The notes below the pieces were generated by a model. It had not been told where the DNA came from. It did no database searches and saw nothing but the letters and a program-made list of their open reading frames with translations. A program made the position numbers and the translations under genes. A DNA stretch of 40,297 bases. It comes from UBA1672 sp963977495 (GTDB lineage Bacteria > Pseudomonadota > Alphaproteobacteria > Micavibrionales > Micavibrionaceae). Position 1 is the stretch's first letter, and the number at the start of each line of letters is the position of its first letter. The stretch spans positions 1-40,297 of the forward strand of contig CAXBOT010000010.1 in assembly GCA_963977495.1 (NCBI GenBank), given 5' to 3'. This document shows, in pieces, positions 21,962-29,967 of the stretch.

Positions 21962-23185
21962 ATGACAGATCAATGCCGTGTATGTTCAACACAGATGGTG
22001 CCCGTAATATCCTATGGTGATATGCCCCTTGCCAATGCATTCCTGAAGCCTGAGCAATATGACAAAGAGTATTTTTTCGAATTAGCTGTGGCACATTGCC
22101 CAAACTGTAAAATGTTCCAACTTACAGAACAGCCTGATCCAGAACTGATGTTTCATGAGGAATATGCTTTTTTCTCAGGCACCTCAAAAGCGATGGCGTC
22201 TCATTTTGAAGCAAAGGCCAACCATCATATCGATAATTTCATTCCAGATATTGATAATGCTTTTGTTGTGGAACTCGGTAGTAATGACGGCATAATGCTG
22301 AAACATTATGCACAAAAAAGCATTAAACATTTGGGGATCGAGCCATCGGCCAATGTTGCGCAGGTCGCACGTGATAACGGTGTTGATACGATCGTTGAGT
22401 TTTTTGGCGAAGAAACAGCGCAAAAAGTATTGGATAGCCATGGCTCTGCCGATATTATTAGTGCTTCAAATGTTATGTGCCATATCCCGGATCTAAACTC
22501 GGTTGGTCGCGGTGTCGATATCTTACTCAAAGATACTGGTGTGTTTGAATTTGAAGATCCTTATCTAGGCGCAATGATCACAAAAACAACCTATGATCAA
22601 ATTTATGATGAACACGTATATATTTTCTCTGTTACATCAGTATCAAATGCCTTTGCACCTTACGGGCTTGAAGTGTTTCATGTAGAGCCACTTGAAACAC
22701 ATGGCGGATCAATGCGCTATTTCTTGTGCAGAAAAGGTGCTTACGATATTCGTGATAGTGTTGTTAAACAAAGAGAAATTGAAAAAGACATAGGGCTTGG
22801 TCAAGTTGAGACCTATGAAAAATTCGCGCAAAATTGTGAAAGAAATAAGCAAGAGCTTGTTGCTTTACTAAAATCTCTTAAAGAAGAAGGGAAGCGCGTC
22901 GTAGGATATGCGGCAACGTCCAAGAGTACGACAATCCTGAATTATTGCGGTATTGGGCCTGATCTTATTGAGTGTATTTATGATACAACACCTATTAAGC
23001 AAGGGAAGTGCTCTCCTGGGACGCATATTCCAATCAAAGATTTTTCAGAGTTTTATGAAGAGTTGCCAGATTATTCGGTTTTATTTGCGTGGAATCACTC
23101 GAAGGAAATTCTTGCAAAAGAGCATGATTATGCTGATCGCGGCAAAAAATGGATTTTCTTCTGTCCTGATGTAAGGGTTGCCTAA
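21962..23185 (+). CDS. SAM-dependent sugar C-methyltransferase (TylC3/NovU type)
   Basis: The 407 residues match the three-part plan of nucleotide-sugar C-methyltransferases. The N-terminal zinc-binding domain has C5, C8, C46 and C49. The SAM-binding Rossmann core has VVELGSNDG (102-110). The C-terminal domain contains VGYAATSKSTTILNYCGIG. The catalytic stretch YDQIYDEHVYIFS places H218 and Y215 where the family has its base and partner tyrosine. The enzymes transfer a methyl group to carbon 3 or 5 of a dTDP-4-keto sugar, creating a branched sugar. It starts 28 bases after the ABC gene, with AAAAGGA upstream, and is 4 bases from the next gene. Its presence is the strongest hint that the locus makes a branched deoxysugar. 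Confidence 0.88.
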   Translation: MTDQCRVCSTQMVPVISYGDMPLANAFLKPEQYDKEYFFELAVAHCPNCKMFQLTEQPDPELMFHEEYAFFSGTSKAMASHFEAKANHHIDNFIPDIDNAFVVELGSNDGIMLKHYAQKSIKHLGIEPSANVAQVARDNGVDTIVEFFGEETAQKVLDSHGSADIISASNVMCHIPDLNSVGRGVDILLKDTGVFEFEDPYLGAMITKTTYDQIYDEHVYIFSVTSVSNAFAPYGLEVFHVEPLETHGGSMRYFLCRKGAYDIRDSVVKQREIEKDIGLGQVETYEKFAQNCERNKQELVALLKSLKEEGKRVVGYAATSKSTTILNYCGIGPDLIECIYDTTPIKQGKCSPGTHIPIKDFSEFYEELPDYSVLFAWNHSKEILAKEHDYADRGKKWIFFCPDVRVA

Positions 23186-23189
23186 GCTG

Positions 23190-24302
23190 ATGGCTTTATT
23201 TGAGGAAAATATATATTTCGGAAGTCCTGTCCACCAATTCAAAGCACATCGTGATGAAATTCTAAGTGCGATAGAAGATGTCTGTGATGGGCCGTTTCAC
23301 ATTCTTGGGCCTAAGGTTGAGAAATTTGAACAGGGATTTGCTGCGTGGAATAATACAAAATATGCGGTGGGTGTCGGTAGCGGAACAGATGCGTTGCGCC
23401 TGACGATAGAAGCTTTCGGCATAGGAAAAGGCGATGAAGTCATAACTGTTTCGCACACGGCTTTGGCCACAGCGTCGGCTGTTTTATCTGCGGGTGCGAC
23501 GCCTGTCTTGGTTGATGTTAAGCAAAGTACATGCACCTTAGACGTGGATAAATTAAAATCTGCTTTAACACCTAAAACGAAGGCCATTATGCCTGTTCAT
23601 CTTTATGGGTTTCCCTGTGATATGGATGCTATTTTAGATTTTGCAAAAGAACATAGCCTTGTTGTGATTGAAGATTGTGCGCAGGCACATGGCGCCCTTT
23701 ATAAGGGTAAAAAGGTTGGTTCAATTGGCGATGCCGGCTGTTTTAGTTTCTATCCTACTAAGAATCTTGGTGCCATCGGTGATGGCGGCGGCGTTATAAC
23801 TGACAATAAAGAGATTGCCGATAAAGTGCGCCAACTTAGACAATATGGATGGGATGAAAACCGTGTGGGGCAAATACAAAGCGTTGTGTCACGTTTGGAC
23901 CCCCTTCAGGCCTCTGTTCTTTCGGTAAAGTTAAAATATCTGGAAGCTGATGTTCAAAAACGTAGGGATATTGCTGCAGAGTATGACAGGTTGATTGACT
24001 GGCAGAATTTTGATAAGCCCGTTGCTCTTGCCGATACTGAACCTTCTTATCATCTGTACGTTATTATGAGCGATAGGCGCCAAGAGATTATAGAAAAATT
24101 CAAAGAGCAAAATGTGTTTTTAGGTATTCACTATGAGCACTCGGTTCATAAAAATCCGGGCTATCAAGATGGAATTGTGGTCCCAAAGGATGGTTTGACA
24201 ACAACGGATCACTTAAGTAGTGTCGTGCTGAGTTTGCCTATATACCCTGAATTGCCTTTATCAGCAGTGCAAAAAATTACGGAGTTTTTAAATGAGTTTT
24301 GA
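23190..24302 (+). CDS. PLP-dependent sugar aminotransferase (EryC1/FdtB-like)
   Basis: This is a DegT/DnrJ/EryC1/StrS family enzyme. K191 in FSFYPTKNLGAIGDGG is the PLP Schiff-base lysine, with D162 and Q165 in EDCAQAHG and GSGTDALR near the phosphate site. The segments RQYGWDEN and SRLDPLQASVLSVKL are typical of the 3-ketosugar transaminases (EryC1, DesV, FdtB, QdtB), which make 3-amino-3,6-dideoxyhexoses. The frame extends to a TTG at 23178, overlapping the methyltransferase gene. I prefer the ATG at 23190, 4 bases after that stop, giving 370 residues. The FdtA-type ketoisomerase lower in the cluster would supply its 3-keto substrate. It overlaps the next gene by 11 bases, so translation is coupled. 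Confidence 0.9.
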   Translation: MALFEENIYFGSPVHQFKAHRDEILSAIEDVCDGPFHILGPKVEKFEQGFAAWNNTKYAVGVGSGTDALRLTIEAFGIGKGDEVITVSHTALATASAVLSAGATPVLVDVKQSTCTLDVDKLKSALTPKTKAIMPVHLYGFPCDMDAILDFAKEHSLVVIEDCAQAHGALYKGKKVGSIGDAGCFSFYPTKNLGAIGDGGGVITDNKEIADKVRQLRQYGWDENRVGQIQSVVSRLDPLQASVLSVKLKYLEADVQKRRDIAAEYDRLIDWQNFDKPVALADTEPSYHLYVIMSDRRQEIIEKFKEQNVFLGIHYEHSVHKNPGYQDGIVVPKDGLTTTDHLSSVVLSLPIYPELPLSAVQKITEFLNEF

Positions 24303-25026
24303 TCGTGAAAAATTTGAAGAAGATCGCTTAAATAATGCTGCTTCTTTAGAACAAGATAATGAGCTTCAGGATCTGGCCATAGATCTTATTGCAAAATCTG
24401 ATAAACATGGCCATGCCTACCAATGGACTTGGCTAGACCTTCCAATTATCCAATCGACAGAGGATATTATTGCCGCGCAAGAGCTTGTCTGGAAAGTTAA
24501 GCCGGATGTTATTATCGAAACAGGCATTGCATGGGGCGGCAGTATTGTTTTCTATGCTTCTCTTTTACAGTTGATTGGTAAAGGTAAAATTGTAGGCATT
24601 GATGTGGCTCTACCACAGAAAAATATTGATAAAATCATGGCTTATCCTTTTTCAGATCGTATAGAGCTGATTCAGGGATCTTCAGTAGATCAGGCAATTG
24701 TTGATCAGGCTGCTAGTCACGTAAAATCAGGTGATACTGTGATGTTAATGCTCGATAGTAATCATACGCATGAGCATGTTCTGAAAGAGCTCGAAATGTA
24801 TGAACATCTTGTCACTAAAGATTCCTTTATCATTGTATCGGATACTGTCGTTGAAGATATTCCCCCACAAGAGCATCGCCCAAGACCTTGGGGGCCAGGT
24901 GATAATCCCAAAACAGCAGTTAATGCATTTTTGGAAACGACGGATCGCTTTGTTTTGGATCCTTATTATAATGCAAAAGCTCTGGTGACCTTCGATAAGG
25001 GAGGGTACATAAAGTGCGTGAAGTAA
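24292..25026 (+). CDS. CmcI/RmbM-type methyltransferase (cephalosporin hydroxylase family)
   Basis: The 244 residues fit the family misnamed 'cephalosporin hydroxylase', whose members are Mg-dependent SAM O-methyltransferases such as the rhamnosyl methyltransferase RmbM. The SAM site is IIETGIAWGGSIVFYAS (74-90), with D104 at the end of the next strand. D155 in MLDSNHTHEHV and D184 in VSDTVVED are placed like metal ligands. HAYQWTWLDLPIIQ near residue 45 is a family marker. In polysaccharide loci such enzymes methylate a sugar hydroxyl. The gene overlaps the aminotransferase by 11 bases and is followed directly, with no gap, by another methyltransferase-like gene. Which sugar position it modifies cannot be read. 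Confidence 0.85.
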   Translation: MSFDREKFEEDRLNNAASLEQDNELQDLAIDLIAKSDKHGHAYQWTWLDLPIIQSTEDIIAAQELVWKVKPDVIIETGIAWGGSIVFYASLLQLIGKGKIVGIDVALPQKNIDKIMAYPFSDRIELIQGSSVDQAIVDQAASHVKSGDTVMLMLDSNHTHEHVLKELEMYEHLVTKDSFIIVSDTVVEDIPPQEHRPRPWGPGDNPKTAVNAFLETTDRFVLDPYYNAKALVTFDKGGYIKCVK

Positions 25027-25803
25027 ATGGCAAAAACCTCTCAAGAAAATAGTATTTGGTCTGGTGTTTATACGTCTTTTGATGACGCGCCCGAAGTAGA
25101 ACCCGTCTTTAATTCAGATATATGGGTAGAGAAACAACAGGTGCGTGTTCGTGAGATATTGTCCACTTTATCAGATGGGCACGTTATTCCTGATAACGCG
25201 ATCGCAAAAGATTACCCTCTGCCAACGATGGTGTCTTTACTGTTAGAGATGTGCAAATCATTGCGTGTGATTGATTTTGGCGGTGCTATGGGGCAATCAT
25301 ATCTGGATTTGCTTGCAAAAATTCCGAAAGCGCGAAGCGATCTTGATTATACAGTCGTAGAAACCGAGGCGCTGGTTAAAAATGTTCCCGATGAGATGAA
25401 AGCGTTCGAAAACCTAACATTTACAGATGATGTGGATACGCTCACCGGAACGGCAGATGTGGTTCATATCGGAAGTACGCTACAATATATTGATGATTGG
25501 CCGTTATTCTTGGACCAACTCTCCGAAAAGTTTCAACCAAAACTCTTTATTCTATCGGATTTACTGGTTGGTGATGTGCCTAGCTTTGTGACGATACAAA
25601 GATATTACGACCAAACTATACGCGCGCGCTTTATCAATATTAGTGAATTTGAAGATTATTGGCGGAGCAAGGATTTTAATCTTATCTATAAAAGTTACTT
25701 CCAACCCTTAGAGGGTGATGTGTATTTTCCCAATCAAGGATTACCAGAAACACACCGTATCAATACAGCATGCCATATGGTGTTTTCCTGTAAACAGAAA
25801 TAG
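25027..25803 (+). CDS. Putative methyltransferase, TIGR04325 (LIC12133) type
   Basis: The N-terminal IWSGVYTSFDDA is the hallmark of the TIGR04325 group of putative methyltransferases found in O-antigen loci. A Rossmann-like start follows (LRVIDFGGAMGQSYLDLLAKI), then a second strand TVVETEALV and the motif VVHIGSTLQYIDDW. The biochemical activity of this family is not established, and the SAM-binding reading is by fold only. The ATG follows the previous stop codon with no spacer, and the next gene begins 9 bases later, so it is part of the operon. The 258-residue length is normal for the group. It could act with the CmcI-type enzyme on the same glycan. Confidence 0.8.
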   Translation: MAKTSQENSIWSGVYTSFDDAPEVEPVFNSDIWVEKQQVRVREILSTLSDGHVIPDNAIAKDYPLPTMVSLLLEMCKSLRVIDFGGAMGQSYLDLLAKIPKARSDLDYTVVETEALVKNVPDEMKAFENLTFTDDVDTLTGTADVVHIGSTLQYIDDWPLFLDQLSEKFQPKLFILSDLLVGDVPSFVTIQRYYDQTIRARFINISEFEDYWRSKDFNLIYKSYFQPLEGDVYFPNQGLPETHRINTACHMVFSCKQK

Positions 25804-25812
25804 ACAAATCGT

Positions 25813-26718
25813 ATGGGACAAAAGCCGCAAGATATTTCGATACTCATGATGTTGTACAATCATGGAGAATGGATTTCTGAAACATTAGACGCCCTTTTAG
25901 CACAAACGTATCAGGATTTTAATCTTTTGATCGTCGACGATGTGTCTTCGGATAAATCGCTTGAAATCGCAAAACGATACCAATCAAAATTCAAAAATTG
26001 TCATATAATAGAAAATAAGAAAAACAAAGGTGTTATCGAAAATTATTTTTGTTCTCTGCAGGAAATTGAACGTTTATTTCCTGACTCTGGTTTTTTTATG
26101 TGGGCGAGCCCCGATGATACATGGTCACCGGAATATCTCGAGAAAACGCGCCAAGCATTGTTAGATAACCCGCAAGCTATTGTCAGTCAGACCGGGTATG
26201 AAATGGTCTTCGTTGAAAGCAGTCATAAAACAGAGCATGTCCTGTCTACGATTAATCCGCAAACCTATGCAGATGCAAAAAAAGTATTTTTGTCACACGG
26301 CCCTGCTCATGCGAAAACCCATTATAATGGCATGATACAAGGGCTGATCAGATTTTCTGAAATGCGAACGATCTTTCCGAATGACCGGAAACTTTTATCA
26401 GCGGTTCTTTGTATCGAAATATCAATGCTTGTTGCTATGCTTTTACAAGGAGCGATGATTGCCATCCCTGATGTTTTATATCATAGAAAGAAGCTGGGAA
26501 AATTTTCTGATAAGTATCCAAACGATGAATTTTCAGTGGGAAGAGCAAGTCTTTTATTCCGTTTGAAAGCTGTATGTTTATGCCTGCCTTGGTTATTGCG
26601 TATCAATAAAAACAAAGCACTTGAAAAGTATATCCCATTGTTATGGATAAGGCTTTGGTATCACTATGTGTTTTTATTCGTGCGTCAAAAGATTAAAGCT
26701 TTGGTTACAAAAAGGTAA
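25813..26718 (+). CDS. Glycosyltransferase family 2
   Basis: The 301-residue protein has the GT2 (GT-A fold) pattern. The N-terminal strand ISILMMLYNHGEWISETLDAL is followed by LLIVDDVSSDKS (VDD at 41-43, nucleotide binding) and MWASPDDTWSP (DD at 101-102, the metal-binding DxD equivalent). The C-terminal ~60 residues are hydrophobic and basic, consistent with association with the inner membrane. It would transfer a sugar to the lipid-linked glycan; donor and acceptor are unknown. It lies 9 bases after the TIGR04325 gene and ends 13 bases before the formyltransferase start. The only other glycosyltransferase in the window is the GT4 gene at 33.6 kb, so the repeat unit made here is short or other transferases lie outside. 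Confidence 0.88.
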   Translation: MGQKPQDISILMMLYNHGEWISETLDALLAQTYQDFNLLIVDDVSSDKSLEIAKRYQSKFKNCHIIENKKNKGVIENYFCSLQEIERLFPDSGFFMWASPDDTWSPEYLEKTRQALLDNPQAIVSQTGYEMVFVESSHKTEHVLSTINPQTYADAKKVFLSHGPAHAKTHYNGMIQGLIRFSEMRTIFPNDRKLLSAVLCIEISMLVAMLLQGAMIAIPDVLYHRKKLGKFSDKYPNDEFSVGRASLLFRLKAVCLCLPWLLRINKNKALEKYIPLLWIRLWYHYVFLFVRQKIKALVTKR

Positions 26719-26731
26719 GAAGGGGGTCACA

Positions 26732-27472
26732 ATGAAAATACTTGTTTTTGTTGCAAAAACAACGGGGTATGAGTGCCTGAAGTGGCTGTTGGAAAATAAT
26801 CAAAATGATTCCTATGAAATTTTTGTATCCAATCCTGATAGGGATCTCATTACAAAATACCTTGAGGGCAAGGGGGTTCGGTACCATGATCTGGAGAAGT
26901 CTGATCCGGAGCAAGTGACAAAAGGCCAAAGATATGATTGGCTGATTAACATATGGAGTCCTTATATTTTTCGTAAAGGCTTGCTTGAAAGAGTGACGCA
27001 TTCGATGAATTTGCACCCAAGTTATCTGCCTTATGGCCGTGGTCGCGACCCTGTGGTGTGGGCCATTCAGGATGAGGTTTTTGCTGGTGCGACCCTTCAT
27101 GAACTAACGGAGGGTATCGATGAAGGGCCAATCTGGGCACAAAAAAAGGTGGATTATAGTTTTCCGGAAACAGGGCAAGATGTTTATGGACGGGTTGAAA
27201 AAGCGTGCATTGAACTTTTTTGTGATAATTGGAATCTATTGCTTGAAAATAAATTGTCTTTAGTAGCGCAAGAACGTCCCGATCTCCCTACGCGCAGACG
27301 TAAGGATTTGTTAAGCGATAGAACGTTGTCTATGGATGATCCTGAAATTGCCAAGTTTGTCCGTAAAATTCTCGCGCATGACTTTTCGGAAAATGGGTAT
27401 ACAGCCTTGTTAAAATCAGGCAGTAAGACTTATAGTATTGAATTAAAGCTACAAGAAATAGACAAAGAGTAA
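26732..27472 (+). CDS. Sugar N-formyltransferase (formyl-THF dependent)
   Basis: The catalytic set of formyl-tetrahydrofolate transferases is present. N93 and H95 lie in MNLHPSYLPYGRGRDPVVWA, and D130 in LTEGIDEGPIW. The 246-residue length and the lack of the methionyl-tRNA formyltransferase C-terminal domain suggest a sugar enzyme. Such enzymes formylate the amino group of dTDP- or GDP-amino sugars. The frame is open back to 26666, inside the glycosyltransferase gene, but AGGGGG lies 6 bases before the ATG at 26732, which I choose. The PerA-like aminotransferase starts 5 bases after it and an EryC1-like one lies upstream, so either product could be the acceptor. The closest context is the dTDP-3-formamido-3,6-dideoxyhexose pathway. 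Confidence 0.88.
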   Translation: MKILVFVAKTTGYECLKWLLENNQNDSYEIFVSNPDRDLITKYLEGKGVRYHDLEKSDPEQVTKGQRYDWLINIWSPYIFRKGLLERVTHSMNLHPSYLPYGRGRDPVVWAIQDEVFAGATLHELTEGIDEGPIWAQKKVDYSFPETGQDVYGRVEKACIELFCDNWNLLLENKLSLVAQERPDLPTRRRKDLLSDRTLSMDDPEIAKFVRKILAHDFSENGYTALLKSGSKTYSIELKLQEIDKE

Positions 27473-27477
27473 TCAGC

Positions 27478-28611
27478 ATGTCAGATTTACCACACTCAGA
27501 CAATATTGAAATGGCAGGCCCTTGGGTGACCGAGGAGGATATTGCGATTGTGACGGATATGCTGCGCAATGGTTGGTATGGCAAAGATGCCTATAAGTAC
27601 GTAGAAACGTTTGAGCGTGATTTTGCAACTTGGCATGGCCGTAAACACGCGCTTATGACTCCTAATTGTACAACGTCTATCCATCTATTGCTTGATGGGT
27701 TAGGGGTTACAGACGGCGATGAGGTTATTGTCCCTGAATGTACTTGGGTTGCCTCTGCTGCGCCGGTCGTTTATCAACGCGCAGTGCCTGTATTTGCCGA
27801 TATTGACCCTATCAGTTGGTGCATTTGTCCTGAATCGGTAAAACGTCTGATAACACCAAAAACGAAGGCCGTGATTGCGGTCGATTTATACGGTAATATG
27901 CCTGATATGGAGGCATTACAAAAGATCTGTGATGATGCAGGCATTTATTTAATCGAGGACTCTGCCGAAGCACTTGGCTCAGTTTTAAATGGTACGCGTG
28001 CTGGGAAGTTTGGTGTTGGTTCGGTTTTTAGTTTTCACCGCACAAAAACAATTACAACAGGTGAAGGGGGCTGCCTTTTACTTGATGATGATGATTTATT
28101 TGAGCGGTGTAAATTTCTGCGGGATCACGGGCGCGCACCAGGAACGTATTTCAACACTGAAGTAACATTCAAATATATGCCTTCTAATCTGCAAGCATCA
28201 CTTGCTTACGCGCAATTCCAAAGAATTGATGAACTGGTTGATCGTAAAAGATGGATTTGGAAAACGTTCGAAAAACACCTTTCCGATGTCCCCGATCTGC
28301 TGATTAATCCTGAACCTGATGGGGTTTATAACAGTGTTTGGGCGCCTGCTATTGTTTTTGGCCAAACACACAATGTCGAAAAGCAGGAGGTTTTAGATCG
28401 TTTAACTGCCCAAAATGTTCCTGCGCGTCCCTTCTTTTATCCACTTTCTTTGTTGCCGGCTTTTGCAGATTATGCAAAAAACTCGAAAGAAAATGCGCCT
28501 GTTGCTTATGATGTTTCAAACAGAGGCATTCACCTACCTTGTTCATATACATTAACCGAAGAGCAAATCGCGCATTATTCCCTATGTATTAAAAAAGCTT
28601 TGGATGGATGA
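27478..28611 (+). CDS. PLP-dependent sugar aminotransferase (PerA/RfbE-like)
   Basis: This is a second DegT-family transaminase, quite different from the one at 23.2 kb. K190 in FSFHRTKTITTGEGG is the PLP lysine, and ED(160-161)SAEALGS and TPNCTTSIHL hold the cofactor. The TKTITTGEGG form and FLRDHGR are typical of 4-ketosugar aminotransferases such as GDP-perosamine synthase. No GDP-mannose genes (ManC, Gmd) are in the window, so the substrate may instead be dTDP-4-keto-6-deoxyglucose from RmlB, as in VioA. The gene overlaps the ketoisomerase gene by an ATGA junction and sits 5 bases after the formyltransferase, which suggests functional coupling with both. 377 residues is the normal length. 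Confidence 0.88.
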   Translation: MSDLPHSDNIEMAGPWVTEEDIAIVTDMLRNGWYGKDAYKYVETFERDFATWHGRKHALMTPNCTTSIHLLLDGLGVTDGDEVIVPECTWVASAAPVVYQRAVPVFADIDPISWCICPESVKRLITPKTKAVIAVDLYGNMPDMEALQKICDDAGIYLIEDSAEALGSVLNGTRAGKFGVGSVFSFHRTKTITTGEGGCLLLDDDDLFERCKFLRDHGRAPGTYFNTEVTFKYMPSNLQASLAYAQFQRIDELVDRKRWIWKTFEKHLSDVPDLLINPEPDGVYNSVWAPAIVFGQTHNVEKQEVLDRLTAQNVPARPFFYPLSLLPAFADYAKNSKENAPVAYDVSNRGIHLPCSYTLTEEQIAHYSLCIKKALDG

Positions 28612-29024
28612 TGTCTACAAGTGCAACAATACATGATATTCAATATGTCGATTTTCCGGCGCATACTTCTGACGAAGCAAGCTTGTATGTTTATGAGCAT
28701 AATGATCAGGTGCCCTTTGCCATTGCGCGTGTTTTTACTGTGGATGCTAAACAAGCCTGCCAACGCGGCGCGCATGCTCACAAAGAATGTCAGCAGCTTC
28801 TTGTGAGCATGAAAGGAAAGATCAAAGTAACGGTTGATGATGCCAACGAAACTGTCACAATATTACTTGATCGACCTGATAAAGGTCTTTTGATCACCCC
28901 AGGGCTATGGGCGGAGCAGGAATACGAATTAGGGAGCCTTCTTATGGTTCTTACTGATCTGCCTTACGATGAGGGCGATTATTTCAGAACTTACGTAGAT
29001 TTTAAAGCATACAAAAAGGCATAA
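28608..29024 (+). CDS. FdtA/WxcM-type dTDP-4-keto-6-deoxyhexose 3,4-ketoisomerase
   Basis: The 138-residue cupin has the FdtA/QdtA/WxcM pattern. An HxH pair lies in QRGAHAHKECQQLL, followed by VSMKGKIKVTVDD and the C-terminal LLITPGLWAEQEYE and VLTDLPYDEGDYFRTY blocks. These enzymes move the keto group of the RmlB product from C4 to C3, the step before 3-amination. The start ATG overlaps the previous stop (ATGA at 28608-28611). A second ATG follows at once, so the true start may be one codon on. FdtA and QdtA differ in C4 configuration (galacto or gluco) by a single active-site residue, which I cannot assign from sequence alone. The upstream EryC1-like transaminase is the natural next enzyme. 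Confidence 0.88.
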   Translation: MMSTSATIHDIQYVDFPAHTSDEASLYVYEHNDQVPFAIARVFTVDAKQACQRGAHAHKECQQLLVSMKGKIKVTVDDANETVTILLDRPDKGLLITPGLWAEQEYELGSLLMVLTDLPYDEGDYFRTYVDFKAYKKA

Positions 29025-29026
29025 TT

Positions 29027-29956
29027 ATGAAGATCGTTTTGACTGGTGGCTTAGGGCATATAGGATCTGCTTTCTTACAGCAAGCACCAAAAATATTGCC
29101 GGACGCGCATATCGTTGTGATTGATGATTTGTCTACGCAGCGTTATTGCAGCCTATTCGATTTGCCAAAGTCCTTATCTTATGAATTTATCGAAGGTCGT
29201 ATTCAAGATATTGATATGTCCAAGCATTTAAATGGTGCTGATGCACTCATTCATTTAGGTGCAACAACTGATGCGGCGGGAACGGCACATAACCCAAATT
29301 TGATTTTTGATAATAACCTTCCTGCGACTGAGTCATTAATTCAAGATTGTATAGAATATAATGTCCCCTTTATTTTCCCATCATCAACCAGTGTTTACGG
29401 GGTGCAAGAAGGTGTGGTTGATGAGGAATGTGAAGATGTAAAGCCCCAAAGCCCGTATGCTGATTGTAAAATCCAAGAAGAAGAATTGATCAGATCATAT
29501 GAGGGGAAGGGACTACGTTTTTGTCTTGCGCGTTTGGGAACCATTTTCGGTACATCTAAGGGGATGAGGTTCCACACCGCCGTTAATAAATTCTGTTGGC
29601 AGGCGACCATGAAAATGCCGATTACTGTATGGTCTACCGCGATGGATCAGAAGAGACCGTATTTAGGGTTAAATGATGCGTGCCGTTTTTTCGGGTTTGT
29701 AATAGAGAACGAATTATTTGATAATCAGCTTTATAACGTAGTCACAGAAAATTATACAGTGCGGGATGTTGTTGAAACTATTCAGAAGTTTGTGCCCGAT
29801 CTAAACGTTGAATTTGTAGATAACTTGATTATGAATCAACTTTCCTACAATGTTTCCAGTGAAAAAATAAAAAATAAATCTTTTGTGTTTCACGATGATT
29901 TAGAAGCCGCAATTAAAGATACGGTTTATCTTTTGCGCGCAGACTTAGTACAGTAA
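29027..29956 (+). CDS. NAD(P)-dependent nucleotide-sugar epimerase/reductase (extended SDR)
   Basis: The protein is an extended short-chain dehydrogenase of 309 residues. TGGLGHIGS (6-14) binds the dinucleotide, SSTSVYG (119-125) supplies the catalytic Ser/Thr, and Y144xxxK148 lies in SPYADCK. It differs from RmlB in lacking the TDE triad, so 4,6-dehydration is not expected. It is more likely a reductase of a 4-keto sugar or an epimerase. No RmlD-like gene is in the window, so this may be the final ketoreductase. It starts 2 bases after the ketoisomerase gene and ends 11 bases before rmlB. Substrate specificity cannot be read from the sequence. Confidence 0.85.
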   Translation: MKIVLTGGLGHIGSAFLQQAPKILPDAHIVVIDDLSTQRYCSLFDLPKSLSYEFIEGRIQDIDMSKHLNGADALIHLGATTDAAGTAHNPNLIFDNNLPATESLIQDCIEYNVPFIFPSSTSVYGVQEGVVDEECEDVKPQSPYADCKIQEEELIRSYEGKGLRFCLARLGTIFGTSKGMRFHTAVNKFCWQATMKMPITVWSTAMDQKRPYLGLNDACRFFGFVIENELFDNQLYNVVTENYTVRDVVETIQKFVPDLNVEFVDNLIMNQLSYNVSSEKIKNKSFVFHDDLEAAIKDTVYLLRADLVQ

Positions 29957-29967
29957 AAATTTGAAAG

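Noticed and set aside
27478..28611. GDP-perosamine synthesis by the PerA-like enzyme
   Set aside because: No ManC, ManB or Gmd gene is present in the window, so a GDP route is not supported here, though genes elsewhere could supply it.
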